Shown: positions 23,438 through 32,702, counted from the stretch's first letter. The stretch: DNA of 42,211 nt from Candidatus Binatus sp. (GCF_030646925.1 NZ_JAUSKL010000016.1:1-42211), one strand, 5' to 3'. Numbers and translations: made by a program. The notes: generated by a model from the sequence alone, not told the origin.

Positions 23438-24439
23438 TTACCAAACTTGCGCCAGGCGCTCGATCGCGCGCAGCACCTTGACGCGTCGTTCATCGGGCGT
23501 CGATGCGAACGACGAAAACTGGAGCGCCGTGGTGGTGATGCCCGCGCGCGCGTAATCATCGAGCCGCCGGCGGCATTGCTCGGCGGTTCCGAACACGAAG
23601 ATTTTCTCGACCATGTCGTCGGGGATCGATTCGAGCGCTTTCTTGCGATCGCCAGCATTCCACGCGGTCATCGCGACCGTCGCTTCCTTGTCGTAGCCGA
23701 TCTCGCGGAAGAATTGATTGTACTGCGGCACCGTGACGTAGGCAGTGAGCGAGCGGCGAAAGAGGTTGCGCGTGACGTCGGGATCCTCGTCCACGGCGAC
23801 GATGATTCGGCATACGACGTCGAGCGTGGCGGGATCCTTGCCGGCGGCGCGCATCCCGTCGCGGGTGTGATCGAGCATCGGCGCGACGGTCTCGGGCGTG
23901 ATGAAATTTACGATCACGCCGTCGCCAAGTTCGCCGGCGATGCGCAGCATCTTCGCGCCTTGCGCGCCGATGTAAATCCGTTGCGGATGCTCGATTGGCA
24001 AATCGAGTCGGAAGCCGTTGATTCTGACCATCTTGCCGGCCATCGTGACTTTCTCGCCGCGAAAAATTCCGCGCAGCGCTTCGACCGTCTCGCGCATCTG
24101 CGTGACGGGTCTGCGAAACGGCACGCCCATCCAGTTTTCCACGATATTCGGCGTCGAGATGCCCAGCCCCAGCGTGAAGCGGCCGCCGGAAAGGTTGTTG
24201 GTGGTGACTGCGGACATCGCAATCAACGGCGCGGGCCGCGTGAAGACGGGGATGATCGCGCAGCCGAAGCGCATCCGCTCAGTGAGCATCGCGGCGGCGG
24301 CGATCGGCGCAAACGCGTCGCTCGAAAACGATTCGTAGGACCAGCCGTCGGTGTAGCCGCATCGATCGGCGGTGCGGACCAACTCGGCGAAATGCTTGCC
24401 CTGAAAAGGCTCGAACGGGATTGTGATTCCAAGACGCAT
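23438..24439 (-). CDS. LLM class F420- or FMN-dependent oxidoreductase
   Basis: 333-aa luciferase-like TIM-barrel flavoprotein. The opening strand is MRLGITIPFEPFQG; GCAIIPVFTRPAPLIAMSA and LSGGRFTLGLGIS are the conserved segments that shape the flavin pocket, and RIYIGAQGAKMLRIAGELGDGV follows. This pattern is typical of the F420-dependent branch common in Actinobacteria and in Binatota/Deltaproteobacteria metagenomes. The cofactor cannot be fixed by eye and no F420 synthesis gene is present. The start at ATG 24439 follows GAGG; the longer frame to 24496 is not conserved-looking. It lies 64 nt after the FAD/Fe-S dehydrogenase on the same strand. Confidence 0.87.
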   Translation of the reverse strand: MRLGITIPFEPFQGKHFAELVRTADRCGYTDGWSYESFSSDAFAPIAAAAMLTERMRFGCAIIPVFTRPAPLIAMSAVTTNNLSGGRFTLGLGISTPNIVENWMGVPFRRPVTQMRETVEALRGIFRGEKVTMAGKMVRINGFRLDLPIEHPQRIYIGAQGAKMLRIAGELGDGVIVNFITPETVAPMLDHTRDGMRAAGKDPATLDVVCRIIVAVDEDPDVTRNLFRRSLTAYVTVPQYNQFFREIGYDKEATVAMTAWNAGDRKKALESIPDDMVEKIFVFGTAEQCRRRLDDYARAGITTTALQFSSFASTPDERRVKVLRAIERLAQVW

Positions 24440-24503
24440 GTTGAAAGTTCCTCGAAGAGATGAATCTAGCGCAGCGCCGGCGTAGTCGCCTACCACTCGA
24501 TGA

Positions 24504-27386
24504 TCACAGTGACGCTGCGCGGCTGGGATTGCGCGATGCGAGTTCGAGCACCTGCGCGAGATGGAGTGGGCGTCGGGTCGGCGCGAAGTGTCGAATCTGC
24601 GCGCGGCACGAGAATCCGTCGGCGATGACGAACGTGTCGGGCGGCGAATTCTCGATCGCGGGAATCAATACGCGCGATGCGAGCGTGCTCGACAGTTCGA
24701 AGTGATCGCGATCGTAGCCGAATGCGCCGGCCATCCCGCAGCATCCGGCGTCGAGCACTTCGACCTCGAGGCCCGCGATGCGCTGTAGCAAGCTGCTTTC
24801 GCGATCGATTCCAGCGAGCGCTTTCTGATGACAGTGGCTTTGCACAATCGCGCGTCCGCGAAGTTCTCCGGCGACAAAATCCGGCGCATCCCGCGCGATG
24901 AACTCATCGAGCATCAGCGATTGCGAGGCGAGACTGCGCGCCGCCGCGTCCTTGGGGAACAACATCGGCAATTCGTCACGGAAGGTGAGGATACAACTGG
25001 GCTCGAGTCCGACAATCGGGACGCCGGACGCGGCAAACGGTCCGAGTACTTTCATCGCGTCGGAGAGGCGCCACTTCGCGCGGTCGAGCATCCCCTGGTC
25101 GTAGAGCGGGCGGCCGCAACAGATGTCGCGCGGCGGAATCGTCACGCGGAAACTCGCGCGCTCGAGCACTTCGACCGCGGCGATCGCGACTTCGGGCGCG
25201 AAAAAATTGTTGAAGGTGTCGGGAAACAGCACGACCTGGCGCTGGGATATGCTCGCGGGTGCGCGGCGCTTGAACCACGCGCGGAAAGTCTCGGGCGCGA
25301 AGCCTGGCAACTCGCGCGCAGGATGAATCCCGAGCAGGCGGCGAGTGAGATTTGCGAACGGCGCCGTCTGCGATAACGCATTGGCGAGGCGCGGCGCCGC
25401 CGATGCGAGGCGGGAGAATTCGTGCAAGCGGCCGAAGAAGTGCGACGAAAGCGGGCGCCGATGACGCCGATAGTAGTGCGCGAAAAACTCCGCTCGATAC
25501 GCCGCCATGTCGATCGACGACGGGCATTCGTTCTTGCACGCCTTGCACGAAAGACAAAGATCGAGCGCCGTTTTCACGTCAGGATGATCGAAGCCGCCGG
25601 CGAGCAAATCGGTCGTCATCGCTTCGAACAGGATTCGCGCACGGCCGCGCGTCGAGTGCATTTCCTCGCGCGTCGCCATGTACGAGGGACACATCGTGCC
25701 GGCGTCGGTCTTGCGGCATTTGCCGATCCCGACGCATTTCAGCGTCGCGCCGGCGAGCCCGTCCTCCGCGCTGAAATCGAAGTGCGTCGAGACTCGCGCG
25801 GGCCGATAGTTCGCGCCGAGTTTGAGATGCGAATCGAGCGGATGCGCATCGACGATCACGCCCGGATTCATCATCGAAGCGGGATCGAAGATTTGCTTGA
25901 AACTGCGGAATGCGCCGATCAACTCGGGACGAAAAATCATCGGCAACAGTTCGGAACGCGCGATGCCGTCGCCGTGCTCGCCGGAAATCGAGCCGCCCAG
26001 TTCGGCGACCAGAGCGCCGAGTTCCATCATCGTCCGGCGAAAGGTCGCGATACCGGGCGCGCTTGCCAGATCGAAATTGACGCGCGCATGAACGCATCCT
26101 TCGCCGAAATGTCCGTAGTAGGTCGCGACGCGAAGGCCGTGATAGTTGAGGATTCGATCGAAGCCGCGGAGAAATGCGCCGAGATTTTGCGGCGGCACCG
26201 CGGAATCCTCGGCGCCCGGCCAGGTGCGCGGACGCCCGGGAATAAACGCGCTCGAGCCGAGCCCGGATTCGCGGATTTGCCACACGGTGGTTTGTTCGCG
26301 CGCGTCGGAGAGGAACGCGGCGCCGGTGCATTGAGGGACGCGATGCGCTTGATCGATTAATCGCTCGGCGCGAGCGCGCGCTTCATCGTCGGTAGCGCCG
26401 CCGAGTTCCACCAGCAGGAACGCACGGCCAGCGGGAAGGAACTTCACACCGGGCATCGACTTGATGCGCGCGAACTCGGGCAAATTGTGATCGAAGCCTT
26501 CGACGGCCTCGGGGCGATGCTCCAAAATCCACGGCGTCTGATCCGCAGCGATGAACACGTCATCGAACCCAAGCACCGCGAGCGCGATTTTCCGCGGACG
26601 AGGCACGGCTCGGACCGTCGCGCGGAGAATGATTGCGAGAGTGCCTTCGGAGCCGACGATTGCACGGCTGAGATTGAATCCGCGCGCGGGCATCAGCTCG
26701 TCGAGGTTGTAGCCGGAGACGCGGCGCGGAAGTTTCGGGAAGTGATCGCGGATTGAATCGGCGTTTCGATCGCGCAGCTCGAGCAGCCGCGAGTGGATTT
26801 CACCAACGCGACCTCGTTGCGCGATAGCGTCTCGGATATCGCCATCCGACATTGCGCCTTTGAGCGACAGCCTTGTGCCATCGTAGAGCGCGACTTCCAG
26901 CGCCTCGACGTTATCGACGGTTTTGCCGTAGGCCGCCGAATGCGCGCCGCACGAATTGTTGCCGATCATGCCGCCGATGGTGCATCGATCCTTGGTCGAA
27001 GGATCGGGCGCGAAGAAAAGGCCGTGGGGCGCAAGCGCGGCGTTCAGATGACTCTGCACGACGCCGGGCTCGACGGTCGCGACGCGGGCATCGGCGTCGA
27101 TCGACAGAATGCGATTCATGTACTTCGAGAAATCGAGCACGATCGCGACGTTGCACGCCTGGCCGGCGAGACTGGTGCCTCCGCCGCGCGCGAGGATCGG
27201 AATCGAGTGCTCGCGGGCGATCGAAAGCGCGGCGAGCACGTCGGCTTCATGGCGCGGAATTACGACCGCGATCGGAACCTGCCGATAGTTCGACGCGTCG
27301 GTCGAGTAGATAGCGCGGGTGCCGGCGTCGAAACGTACTTCGCCTTCGATTGCGCGGCGCAGTCTAGATTCGAGTGCGGTCGCCAT
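24504..27386 (-). CDS. FAD-linked oxidase / Fe-S protein (YdiJ-like 2-hydroxyacid dehydrogenase)
   Basis: 960 aa, a fusion of a GlcD/Dld-type FAD half with a GlcF-type iron-sulfur half, the layout of YdiJ, which oxidises D-2-hydroxyglutarate. FAD (PCMH) motifs are ILARGGGTSLAGQ near residue 70 and GGMIGNNSCGAHS. The FAD_oxidase_C domain carries GEGCVHARVNFD and GSISGEHGDG. Two ferredoxin-like clusters follow: C-VGIGKC ... CPSY near 549-560 and CLSCKACKNECPSS near 613. Two CCG domains come last (ICCGRPLYDQG near 756 and AGCCGMAGAFGYD near 883). The usual length for YdiJ is about 1000 aa. ATG 27386 has no strong ribosome site. Electrons probably enter the quinone pool. The substrate (2-hydroxyglutarate, glycolate or lactate) is not determined. 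Confidence 0.88.
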   Translation of the reverse strand: MATALESRLRRAIEGEVRFDAGTRAIYSTDASNYRQVPIAVVIPRHEADVLAALSIAREHSIPILARGGGTSLAGQACNVAIVLDFSKYMNRILSIDADARVATVEPGVVQSHLNAALAPHGLFFAPDPSTKDRCTIGGMIGNNSCGAHSAAYGKTVDNVEALEVALYDGTRLSLKGAMSDGDIRDAIAQRGRVGEIHSRLLELRDRNADSIRDHFPKLPRRVSGYNLDELMPARGFNLSRAIVGSEGTLAIILRATVRAVPRPRKIALAVLGFDDVFIAADQTPWILEHRPEAVEGFDHNLPEFARIKSMPGVKFLPAGRAFLLVELGGATDDEARARAERLIDQAHRVPQCTGAAFLSDAREQTTVWQIRESGLGSSAFIPGRPRTWPGAEDSAVPPQNLGAFLRGFDRILNYHGLRVATYYGHFGEGCVHARVNFDLASAPGIATFRRTMMELGALVAELGGSISGEHGDGIARSELLPMIFRPELIGAFRSFKQIFDPASMMNPGVIVDAHPLDSHLKLGANYRPARVSTHFDFSAEDGLAGATLKCVGIGKCRKTDAGTMCPSYMATREEMHSTRGRARILFEAMTTDLLAGGFDHPDVKTALDLCLSCKACKNECPSSIDMAAYRAEFFAHYYRRHRRPLSSHFFGRLHEFSRLASAAPRLANALSQTAPFANLTRRLLGIHPARELPGFAPETFRAWFKRRAPASISQRQVVLFPDTFNNFFAPEVAIAAVEVLERASFRVTIPPRDICCGRPLYDQGMLDRAKWRLSDAMKVLGPFAASGVPIVGLEPSCILTFRDELPMLFPKDAAARSLASQSLMLDEFIARDAPDFVAGELRGRAIVQSHCHQKALAGIDRESSLLQRIAGLEVEVLDAGCCGMAGAFGYDRDHFELSSTLASRVLIPAIENSPPDTFVIADGFSCRAQIRHFAPTRRPLHLAQVLELASRNPSRAASL

Positions 27387-27427
27387 GATCGATCGGGATT
27401 GTAGATGATCTTGCCTGGGGACGCAGA

Positions 27428-27490
27428 ACCCTCACCTACCCGCCGCAGGAGCGGCGGGCTTCCTCTCCCGTAAAGTAACGGGCGAGGTAG
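27428..27490 (+). repeat. Hairpin repeat, copy B
   Basis: Begins ACCCTCACCTACCCG; ends CCTCTCCCGT-AAAGTA-ACGGGCGAGG, the same hairpin as copy A. It also has an inner palindrome (CCGCCGCAGGAGCGGCGG). It lies between the FAD/Fe-S dehydrogenase start and the ccr stop. Confidence 0.85.
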
Positions 27491-27504
27491 ATCAGAAGTA
27501 ACGG

Positions 27505-27597
27505 CAGATTTCGCGGATTACGCAGATTAAGGAAATCGCGGCCGATCAGCCGCGACAGTATCTTCTGAAATGAATCTGCGGAATCTGCGGTTAAGTT
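27505..27597. repeat. GATTACGCAGATT-type intergenic repeat
   Basis: GCAGATTTCGCGGATTACGC at about 27508-27527 and a second patch with two CTGCGG steps (AATCTGCGGAATCTGCGG, 27577-27594) flank GCGGCCGATCAGCCGC. It resembles, from memory, a widespread low-complexity intergenic repeat of many Proteobacteria. No gene is seen in 27491-27614. Confidence 0.5.
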
Positions 27598-27614
27598 TTC
27601 GTTTTCGAGAAGAT

Positions 27615-28868
27615 CTAGAGGCCGAGGGTTTTCAGGCCGGGTCTCGGCGCGCCGACCAGCGCGACCATCTTGCCCTCGGGCGCGCGATTTTCATGCATCG
27701 CCTGGTGGCATTCCGGGATTTCCTCGAACGAGAAAGTTTTCGCGACGCATGGATCGATCTTGCCGTCCACCACGAGCTGATTGAATGCGTAAGCCTGTTC
27801 GTCGTTGGCGAAATGCGATCCCTGCAAGCGCTTTTGCCGCATCCAGAGGTAGCGCAAATCGACGACCGCGTTGTAGCCGGTGGTGCCCGCGCAAATCACC
27901 ACCATCCCGCCGGTATCGCAGACGAAGACCGACGTGCCGATGGTGTCCTCGCCCGGATGCTCGAACACGATGCGCGGATTTTTGCGCTCGCCGACGATGT
28001 CCCAAATTGCCTTGCCGAACTTTCGGCATTCAGCCGCCCACTTGTTGTAGGTCGCTACGTCTTTCCAGTGCGGCATCATGCCCCAATGCAGATATTTCCT
28101 GCGATTGATGACGCCCTTGGCGCCGAGCTTCATGCAAAAGCCGGCTTTGCGATCGTCGCCTACAACGCCGACCGGGATACCGCCTTCGGCCTTTACGATC
28201 TGAATCGCCATGCATCCGAGTCCGCCCGACGCACCCCAAATCAGGACGACGTCGCCGTGGCGCACGATATTCGGCGACCATCCCATTAGCATCCGGTACG
28301 CGGTCGCGCCGACCAGCGTTGGTCCCGCGGCTTCTTCCCAGGTGAGATGGCGCGCTTTGGGCATGCATTGATGCGCCTGGACTTTGGTGAACTGGGCGAA
28401 GCTGCCCCAATTGGTTTCGTAACCCCAAATTTTGAACGACGGATCGTACATCGGATCGTCGCCGTTGCGGACCGCGGCGCAATCCTTGTCCCAGATGCCG
28501 CAATGGATGACGACTTCGTCGCCGATTTTGACGTTGCGCACGTCGGCGCCGACGGCATACACGATTCCCGACGCGTCGCTGCCGCCGATATGGAAATCGG
28601 AATGATCGTATTTTGATTTCTGGCGCGCGCCGATTACGTCCACCGGCGAGCCGAGCGCCGCCCATACGTTGTTGAAATTGACGCCGGCCGCCATTACGTA
28701 AACCAGCACTTCGTCGGACTTGATCGAGGGAACGTGAATTTTTTCGACTTTGAAGGCGTGGCGCGGGTCGCCGAATCGATCCGCCCGGATGAGCTGGGCG
28801 TACATATTTTTCGGCACGCGCCCGATCGGCGGCACTTCGCCGATCTCGTAAATATCCTTGGCGTGCAT
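27615..28868 (-). CDS. ccr: Crotonyl-CoA carboxylase/reductase
   Basis: 417 aa, near the usual 430-450, of the medium-chain dehydrogenase superfamily. Ccr reductively carboxylates crotonyl-CoA with NADPH and CO2 to ethylmalonyl-CoA, the first committed step of the ethylmalonyl-CoA pathway. Ccr features are [15 protein letters not shown] and [14 protein letters not shown] at the N-terminus, [51 protein letters not shown], the NADPH loop [14 protein letters not shown], and [15 protein letters not shown] near the end. Part of the CO2 pocket of characterised Ccr lies in the NFNNVW and SHFAN segments; an alignment is needed to confirm each residue. It is divergent from the maoC operon across 380 nt. 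ATG 28868 has GAGGTG about 13 nt upstream, slightly far. Confidence 0.9.
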   Translation of the reverse strand: MHAKDIYEIGEVPPIGRVPKNMYAQLIRADRFGDPRHAFKVEKIHVPSIKSDEVLVYVMAAGVNFNNVWAALGSPVDVIGARQKSKYDHSDFHIGGSDASGIVYAVGADVRNVKIGDEVVIHCGIWDKDCAAVRNGDDPMYDPSFKIWGYETNWGSFAQFTKVQAHQCMPKARHLTWEEAAGPTLVGATAYRMLMGWSPNIVRHGDVVLIWGASGGLGCMAIQIVKAEGGIPVGVVGDDRKAGFCMKLGAKGVINRRKYLHWGMMPHWKDVATYNKWAAECRKFGKAIWDIVGERKNPRIVFEHPGEDTIGTSVFVCDTGGMVVICAGTTGYNAVVDLRYLWMRQKRLQGSHFANDEQAYAFNQLVVDGKIDPCVAKTFSFEEIPECHQAMHENRAPEGKMVALVGAPRPGLKTLGL

Positions 28869-29248
28869 GCTAGTAGGTTATCACCTCGCCCCCATTGAAC
28901 TTAACGGTGATTTCGGCGGGAATCCGATTTCGCTGTCAGGCATCGCCTACCGTCATGCGCGCAACTAAGTACCTGTTTGGCGCGGCTTTGACAATAGCCA
29001 ACCTTTCAGGTGTTAGGGAGACGAATCAAGCTGCAGGGTCGGTTGACGCGCGAGGCCGAATTCCATAAAAAACGGACTCGGCTCCGAAAGCCGCGGTCAT
29101 TTCGAGAAGATTGCAAACGGATTCCTGCTGTCAGCGGGAGCGGACCTGTCTGCTCCTGATGCGGACAACGAACCGCGGCTGACTTGCATGAGCGCCAAGA
29201 TACAAAGGTTATAGTACCAAGGTCACAGACAGAGGCAGCCAGAATCAG
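28869..29248. other. Divergent intergenic region between ccr and the maoC operon
   Basis: 380 nt without a gene. It must hold promoters for both directions. On the plus strand a TATAGT -10-like box (29210-29215) has no good -35. TTGACA at about 28988, with a weak TGTTAG box after 17 nt, is another candidate. Small hairpins occur at 29079-29093 and about 29133-29156. No palindromic operator stood out. Confidence 0.4.
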
Positions 29249-29716
29249 ATGGCGGTGCGCAAAATCGAGCGTGGCCACTACTTCGAAGACTTCGAAGTGG
29301 GCCATCTTTTCAAGCATCATTGGGGCCGGACGATCACCGAAGGCGACAACAGTTTCTTCAGCAGCGTCACGATGAACTTCAACCCGATTTATTTTAACCG
29401 CGAGTACGCGCAAAGCCTCGGCTACAAGAATGTAGTCGTGAATCACATGCTGGTGATGAACGTCGTGTTCGGCTTGTCGGTCGAGGATTTGAGCGAGCGT
29501 GCGATCGCGCATCTCGGCTACGAGAAAATGAAATTCGGCGAGACGGTGTATCCTGGCGATACGATAACCTCGCAATCGCTGGTGCTCGAAAAGCGCGACA
29601 CCTCGAAGCCGGATCGTGGCGTCGTCAAATTCCGCACCACCGGCCACAATCAGCGCGGCGAGAAGGTGCTCGAATACGAGCGTCCGGTCCTGATTCGCAA
29701 ACGCACGTCCGCGTAG
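29249..29716 (+). CDS. MaoC-like hydratase, first copy (candidate mesaconyl-CoA hydratase)
   Basis: 155-aa single-hotdog MaoC protein. The active-site region reads RTITEGDNSFFSSVTMNFNPIYFN; by recollection related hydratases have NPIH here, so the His is replaced by Tyr. VVVNHMLVMNVVFGLSVEDLS and YPGDTITSQSLVLEKRDT are conserved fold segments. In the ethylmalonyl-CoA pathway Mch adds water to mesaconyl-CoA and is a double-hotdog protein of about 340 aa; here two paralogous single-hotdog genes flank the dehydrogenase. It could pair with the product of 30904-31386. The dehydrogenase starts 15 nt downstream. Confidence 0.8.
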   Translation: MAVRKIERGHYFEDFEVGHLFKHHWGRTITEGDNSFFSSVTMNFNPIYFNREYAQSLGYKNVVVNHMLVMNVVFGLSVEDLSERAIAHLGYEKMKFGETVYPGDTITSQSLVLEKRDTSKPDRGVVKFRTTGHNQRGEKVLEYERPVLIRKRTSA

Positions 29717-29731
29717 GAGTCCACCCAAAAA

Positions 29732-30898
29732 ATGCCGCTGGTTACGCCTGAGCATGAGTTGATCCGCCGCTCGGTCCGCGATTTTGTCGAGGCCGAGGTC
29801 AAGCCGATCGCCAACGACCTCGATCGCAACAACCAGGAGATCCCGGAAAGCATCCTGAAGCAGATGGCCGAGCTGGGCTACTTCGGCGTGATCTTTCCCG
29901 CCGAAGAGGGCGGCATGGGCCTCGATTATATCGCGATGGCGATCGTCACCGAGGAGCTGTCGCGCGGATGGCTCAGCGTCGGCTCGGTGATGACGCGCAA
30001 TATCATTACCGGCACGCTGATCAGCGCCAACGGCACGCCCGAGCAGAAGAAGCGGCTGCTGCCGAAGATCGCTCGCGGTGAGATGCTGACGGCGGCGGCG
30101 TTCACGGAACCGGACTCGGGCAGCGATACCGCGTCGTTCAAAACGCGGGCGGTGAAGCAGGGCGACGGCTACCTGATCAAAGGATCGAAAATGTGGTGCA
30201 CGTTTGCCAATCGCGCGAACATGCTGACCGTGATGACGCGGACCGATCCCGACGTGTCGAAGCGGCACAAGGGTCTGTCATTGATCCTGCTCGAAAAGGA
30301 GCCGGGCGACGATTTCATGCCGCCGCAGCTTACCGGCTCCGCGATTCCGACGGTAGGTTATCATGGGATGCGCAGTTACGCGCTGCAATTCGATGACGCG
30401 TTTGCGCCGGCCGAGAATCTAATCGGTGGCCAGGAAGGCCGGGGTTTTTATCAATTGATGGCGAGTTACGAGGCGGCGCGAATCCAGACCGCGGCGCGCG
30501 GCGTCGGCGTGGCGCAGGCGGCCTTCGAATGCGCGACCAAATATGCGAAGCAGCGGACGCAGTTCGGCCAGCCGATCGGCGATTTCCAGGTGATTCGGCA
30601 CAAGCTCGCGCACATGGCAGTGGAAATCGAAGCGGCGCGGCAGCTTTGCTACTATGCGGCAGCGGAGAAAGACACCGGACGCCGATGCGACTACGAGGCG
30701 GGCCTCGCCAAGGCGTTCGCGGCCGAGATGGCGGAACGCGTGACGCGCGAAGCGATGCAGGTGCACGGCGGCTACGGCTACTCGATGGAATTCGAGGCGC
30801 AGCGTTTCTGGCGCGACGCGCGCGTGCTGTCGATCTTCGAAGGCACCAGCGAGATTCAGTACGAAGTCATCGGGCGCCGAATCATGGAGCAGGATTAG
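29732..30898 (+). CDS. Acyl-CoA dehydrogenase (candidate methylsuccinyl-CoA dehydrogenase)
   Basis: 388-aa FAD enzyme with the normal acyl-CoA dehydrogenase fold. Segments are AAFTEPDSGSD and KMWCTFANRANMLTV (FAD/substrate), RTQFGQPIGDFQVIRHKLA, REAMQVHGGYGYS, and FEGTSEIQ with catalytic Glu about 370. It oxidises an acyl-CoA to an enoyl-CoA, passing electrons to ETF. The context, ccr on one side and a C-C lyase on the other, suggests methylsuccinyl-CoA. Characterised Mcd enzymes are about 550 aa with an N-terminal extension that is missing here, so a short Mcd or another branched-chain substrate are both possible. It sits between two maoC genes with very short gaps (15 and 5 nt). Confidence 0.9.
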   Translation: MPLVTPEHELIRRSVRDFVEAEVKPIANDLDRNNQEIPESILKQMAELGYFGVIFPAEEGGMGLDYIAMAIVTEELSRGWLSVGSVMTRNIITGTLISANGTPEQKKRLLPKIARGEMLTAAAFTEPDSGSDTASFKTRAVKQGDGYLIKGSKMWCTFANRANMLTVMTRTDPDVSKRHKGLSLILLEKEPGDDFMPPQLTGSAIPTVGYHGMRSYALQFDDAFAPAENLIGGQEGRGFYQLMASYEAARIQTAARGVGVAQAAFECATKYAKQRTQFGQPIGDFQVIRHKLAHMAVEIEAARQLCYYAAAEKDTGRRCDYEAGLAKAFAAEMAERVTREAMQVHGGYGYSMEFEAQRFWRDARVLSIFEGTSEIQYEVIGRRIMEQD

Positions 30899-30903
30899 CG
30901 CGC

Positions 30904-31386
30904 ATGAGCATCACGCAGGACGGCAGCTACTTCGAGGATTTCACCGTCGGCGAAACGCTGCAGCATCAGCGCGGCCGCACGATCACGGAATCGGACAATC
31001 ACGTTTTTACTTCGCTGGTGATGAACACTGCGGAGCTTCACTTCAATCAGGATCTGATCGATCGGAATCCGGGCGCGTACGTGGGCGGCAAGCTGCTGGT
31101 GTATGGCGGCGTAGTGCTGGCGTTCACGGTCGGATTGGCGTCCGAGGACACCAGCGAGAACGCGATCGCGGAGGTCGAGATGGATAACGGGCGGCATACC
31201 AATCCCGTTTTTCACGGCGACACGATCTATGCGGAATCAACCGTGCTCGAGAAGCGCGATTCCGATCGCCCCGACGCCGGACTGGTCAAGTTCAAGCTGG
31301 TCGGCAAGAAGCCCGACGGCACGGTGGTCGTCGAAATCGAGCGCACGGTTCTGATCAAACGAAAGTCACATTACCTGGCGCCCTGA
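30904..31386 (+). CDS. MaoC-like hydratase, second copy
   Basis: 160-aa single-hotdog protein paralogous to the first copy. Matched segments are GSYFEDFTVGETL (first copy GHYFEDFEVGHLF), RTITESDNHVFTS, and TVLEKRDSDRPDAGLVKFKL. The equivalent active-site stretch reads VMNTAELHFN, so it keeps the His that the first copy lacks but not the NP. ATG 30904 is 5 nt after the dehydrogenase stop; the frame continues upstream inside that gene but is not protein-like. The lyase gene follows after 34 nt. Confidence 0.82.
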   Translation: MSITQDGSYFEDFTVGETLQHQRGRTITESDNHVFTSLVMNTAELHFNQDLIDRNPGAYVGGKLLVYGGVVLAFTVGLASEDTSENAIAEVEMDNGRHTNPVFHGDTIYAESTVLEKRDSDRPDAGLVKFKLVGKKPDGTVVVEIERTVLIKRKSHYLAP

Positions 31387-31420
31387 AAACAGCCGAAGCG
31401 GACAAGCAGGAGATCGAGCA

Positions 31421-32458
31421 ATGTACGTCCTGGATAAAGGCACGCGTTTCGTAATTCCACGCACCGAAATGACCTACCCCGGCCACAACATGAAGTTGCA
31501 TCAGACCGCCGCCGACGCGGTGAAGGCGCCGGTCGATCACGTGATGGCGGATTTCGAGGATGCGTGTCCTTACGAGTTCAAGGGCGAGAAGAGCCGCAAG
31601 GTGATGGTCGAGGCGCTGAACACCCTCGACTTCGGCAAGAAGATCGTGACGGTGCGGCCGAACAATATCCATTCGAAGTTTTTCAAGGGCGACATGGAAG
31701 CGATCATGCTGGGCGCGCCGAATCGCTTCCATGGAATCATGCTGCCGAAGACGCGCGGATCCGAAGAGATTCGCGAAGTATCGAAGCTGCTCGACGATTT
31801 GGAAAAGCGCGGCGGCTGGACTTATCGCGTGCAGATCGAGTCGTTGATCGAGACGCCGCATGCGCTGGTGCATGCCTACGAAATCGCGACCGCGTCGGAT
31901 CGCATGTGCGGACTGGTGTTCGGAATCGCGGATTACGCGGCGAATCTTGGCATCCGCGAGATCGTCGAGAATCAGAACCAGAATTTTCACTACTCGAAGC
32001 AGGCGGTCGTGGTGGCGGCGAAAGCGGCCGGACTGCATGCGATCGACAACGTCTATCTGCGCTTGTGGCGCAAGGAAGATTCACCCGAGCGCGTCAAGCA
32101 GTTGCAGGAAGGGCTCCGCGAAAAGAACGTCGGCGCGGCGAACCTCGGGATGGACGGGACGTGGGTGATTCATCCGCAGCAGGCGGAGATCGCCAATGCC
32201 TGCTACACGCCGAGCGGCGATCAGGTCGAAGAAGCGCGCCGCGTGATCAAGCTCTACCACGAGAAGGGTGGCGGCTCGATGGCGGATCCAAAATCGGGCG
32301 AGATGATCGACGAAGCGACGATCAAGATTGGACTGATGGACCTCGCGAAGGGCGCGCAGGCGGGCCTCGTGTCGGATGCGGAGCTGAAAGACTGGTCGGC
32401 GAAGAGCCGCGAGATCACCGGCTACGACATCCTGGAGTTGATGCGCCGCACCGCATAA
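31421..32458 (+). CDS. HpcH/HpaI-type CoA-ester lyase (candidate beta-methylmalyl-CoA lyase)
   Basis: 345-aa TIM-barrel C-C lyase of the citrate-lyase-beta / Mcl1 group. GIMLPKTRG, VQIESLIETPHALVHAYEIA (the Glu that binds the metal), GLVFGIADYAANLGI (Asp) and GMDGTWVIHPQQAEIANACY are diagnostic. Mcl1 splits beta-methylmalyl-CoA into glyoxylate and propionyl-CoA; an (S)-citramalyl-CoA lyase role (itaconate/leucine breakdown) is a real alternative. AGGAGAT lies about 7 nt before ATG 31421. It is the last gene of the four-gene operon; repeat copy C follows. Confidence 0.87.
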   Translation: MYVLDKGTRFVIPRTEMTYPGHNMKLHQTAADAVKAPVDHVMADFEDACPYEFKGEKSRKVMVEALNTLDFGKKIVTVRPNNIHSKFFKGDMEAIMLGAPNRFHGIMLPKTRGSEEIREVSKLLDDLEKRGGWTYRVQIESLIETPHALVHAYEIATASDRMCGLVFGIADYAANLGIREIVENQNQNFHYSKQAVVVAAKAAGLHAIDNVYLRLWRKEDSPERVKQLQEGLREKNVGAANLGMDGTWVIHPQQAEIANACYTPSGDQVEEARRVIKLYHEKGGGSMADPKSGEMIDEATIKIGLMDLAKGAQAGLVSDAELKDWSAKSREITGYDILELMRRTA

Positions 32459-32514
32459 GAAAAGCGCGGTGCGAGAAATCCTGGACTGCTGTCTGGCTTT
32501 TGTACGTGGGCCGA

Positions 32515-32582
32515 CTGCACCCTCACCCGCGCCCGACTGTTCGTCGTGCGCGACCTCTCCCGCAACGAAGCGGGCGAGGGAA
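32515..32582 (+). repeat. Hairpin repeat, copy C
   Basis: GCCGACTGCACCCTCACCCG at about 32510-32529, a variable middle, then CCTCTCCCGC-AACGAA-GCGGGCGAGG. It is the closest relative of copies D and E. A second imperfect palindrome (ATTCTTCGCGC ... GCGCGAGAAT) lies at about 32629-32658. The gap 32459-32702 contains nothing else recognisable. Confidence 0.88.
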
Positions 32583-32702
32583 AGATCGGGATTTCTCGCT
32601 GCGGCTCGAAAGGACCGGCAGACGGGATTCATTCTTCGCGCAGTAACCACGCGCGAGAATGACAGAAAAGTGCGAGCCCGAGAATGTCGGAAAGTCAACC
32701 GA

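Noticed and set aside
23447-24463. 338-codon plus-strand frame opposite the LLM oxidoreductase
   Set aside because: Antisense shadow without motifs.
29006-30268. 420-codon minus-strand frame over the maoC/dehydrogenase region
   Set aside because: Antisense shadow; composition is His/Arg-rich and it crosses two real genes.
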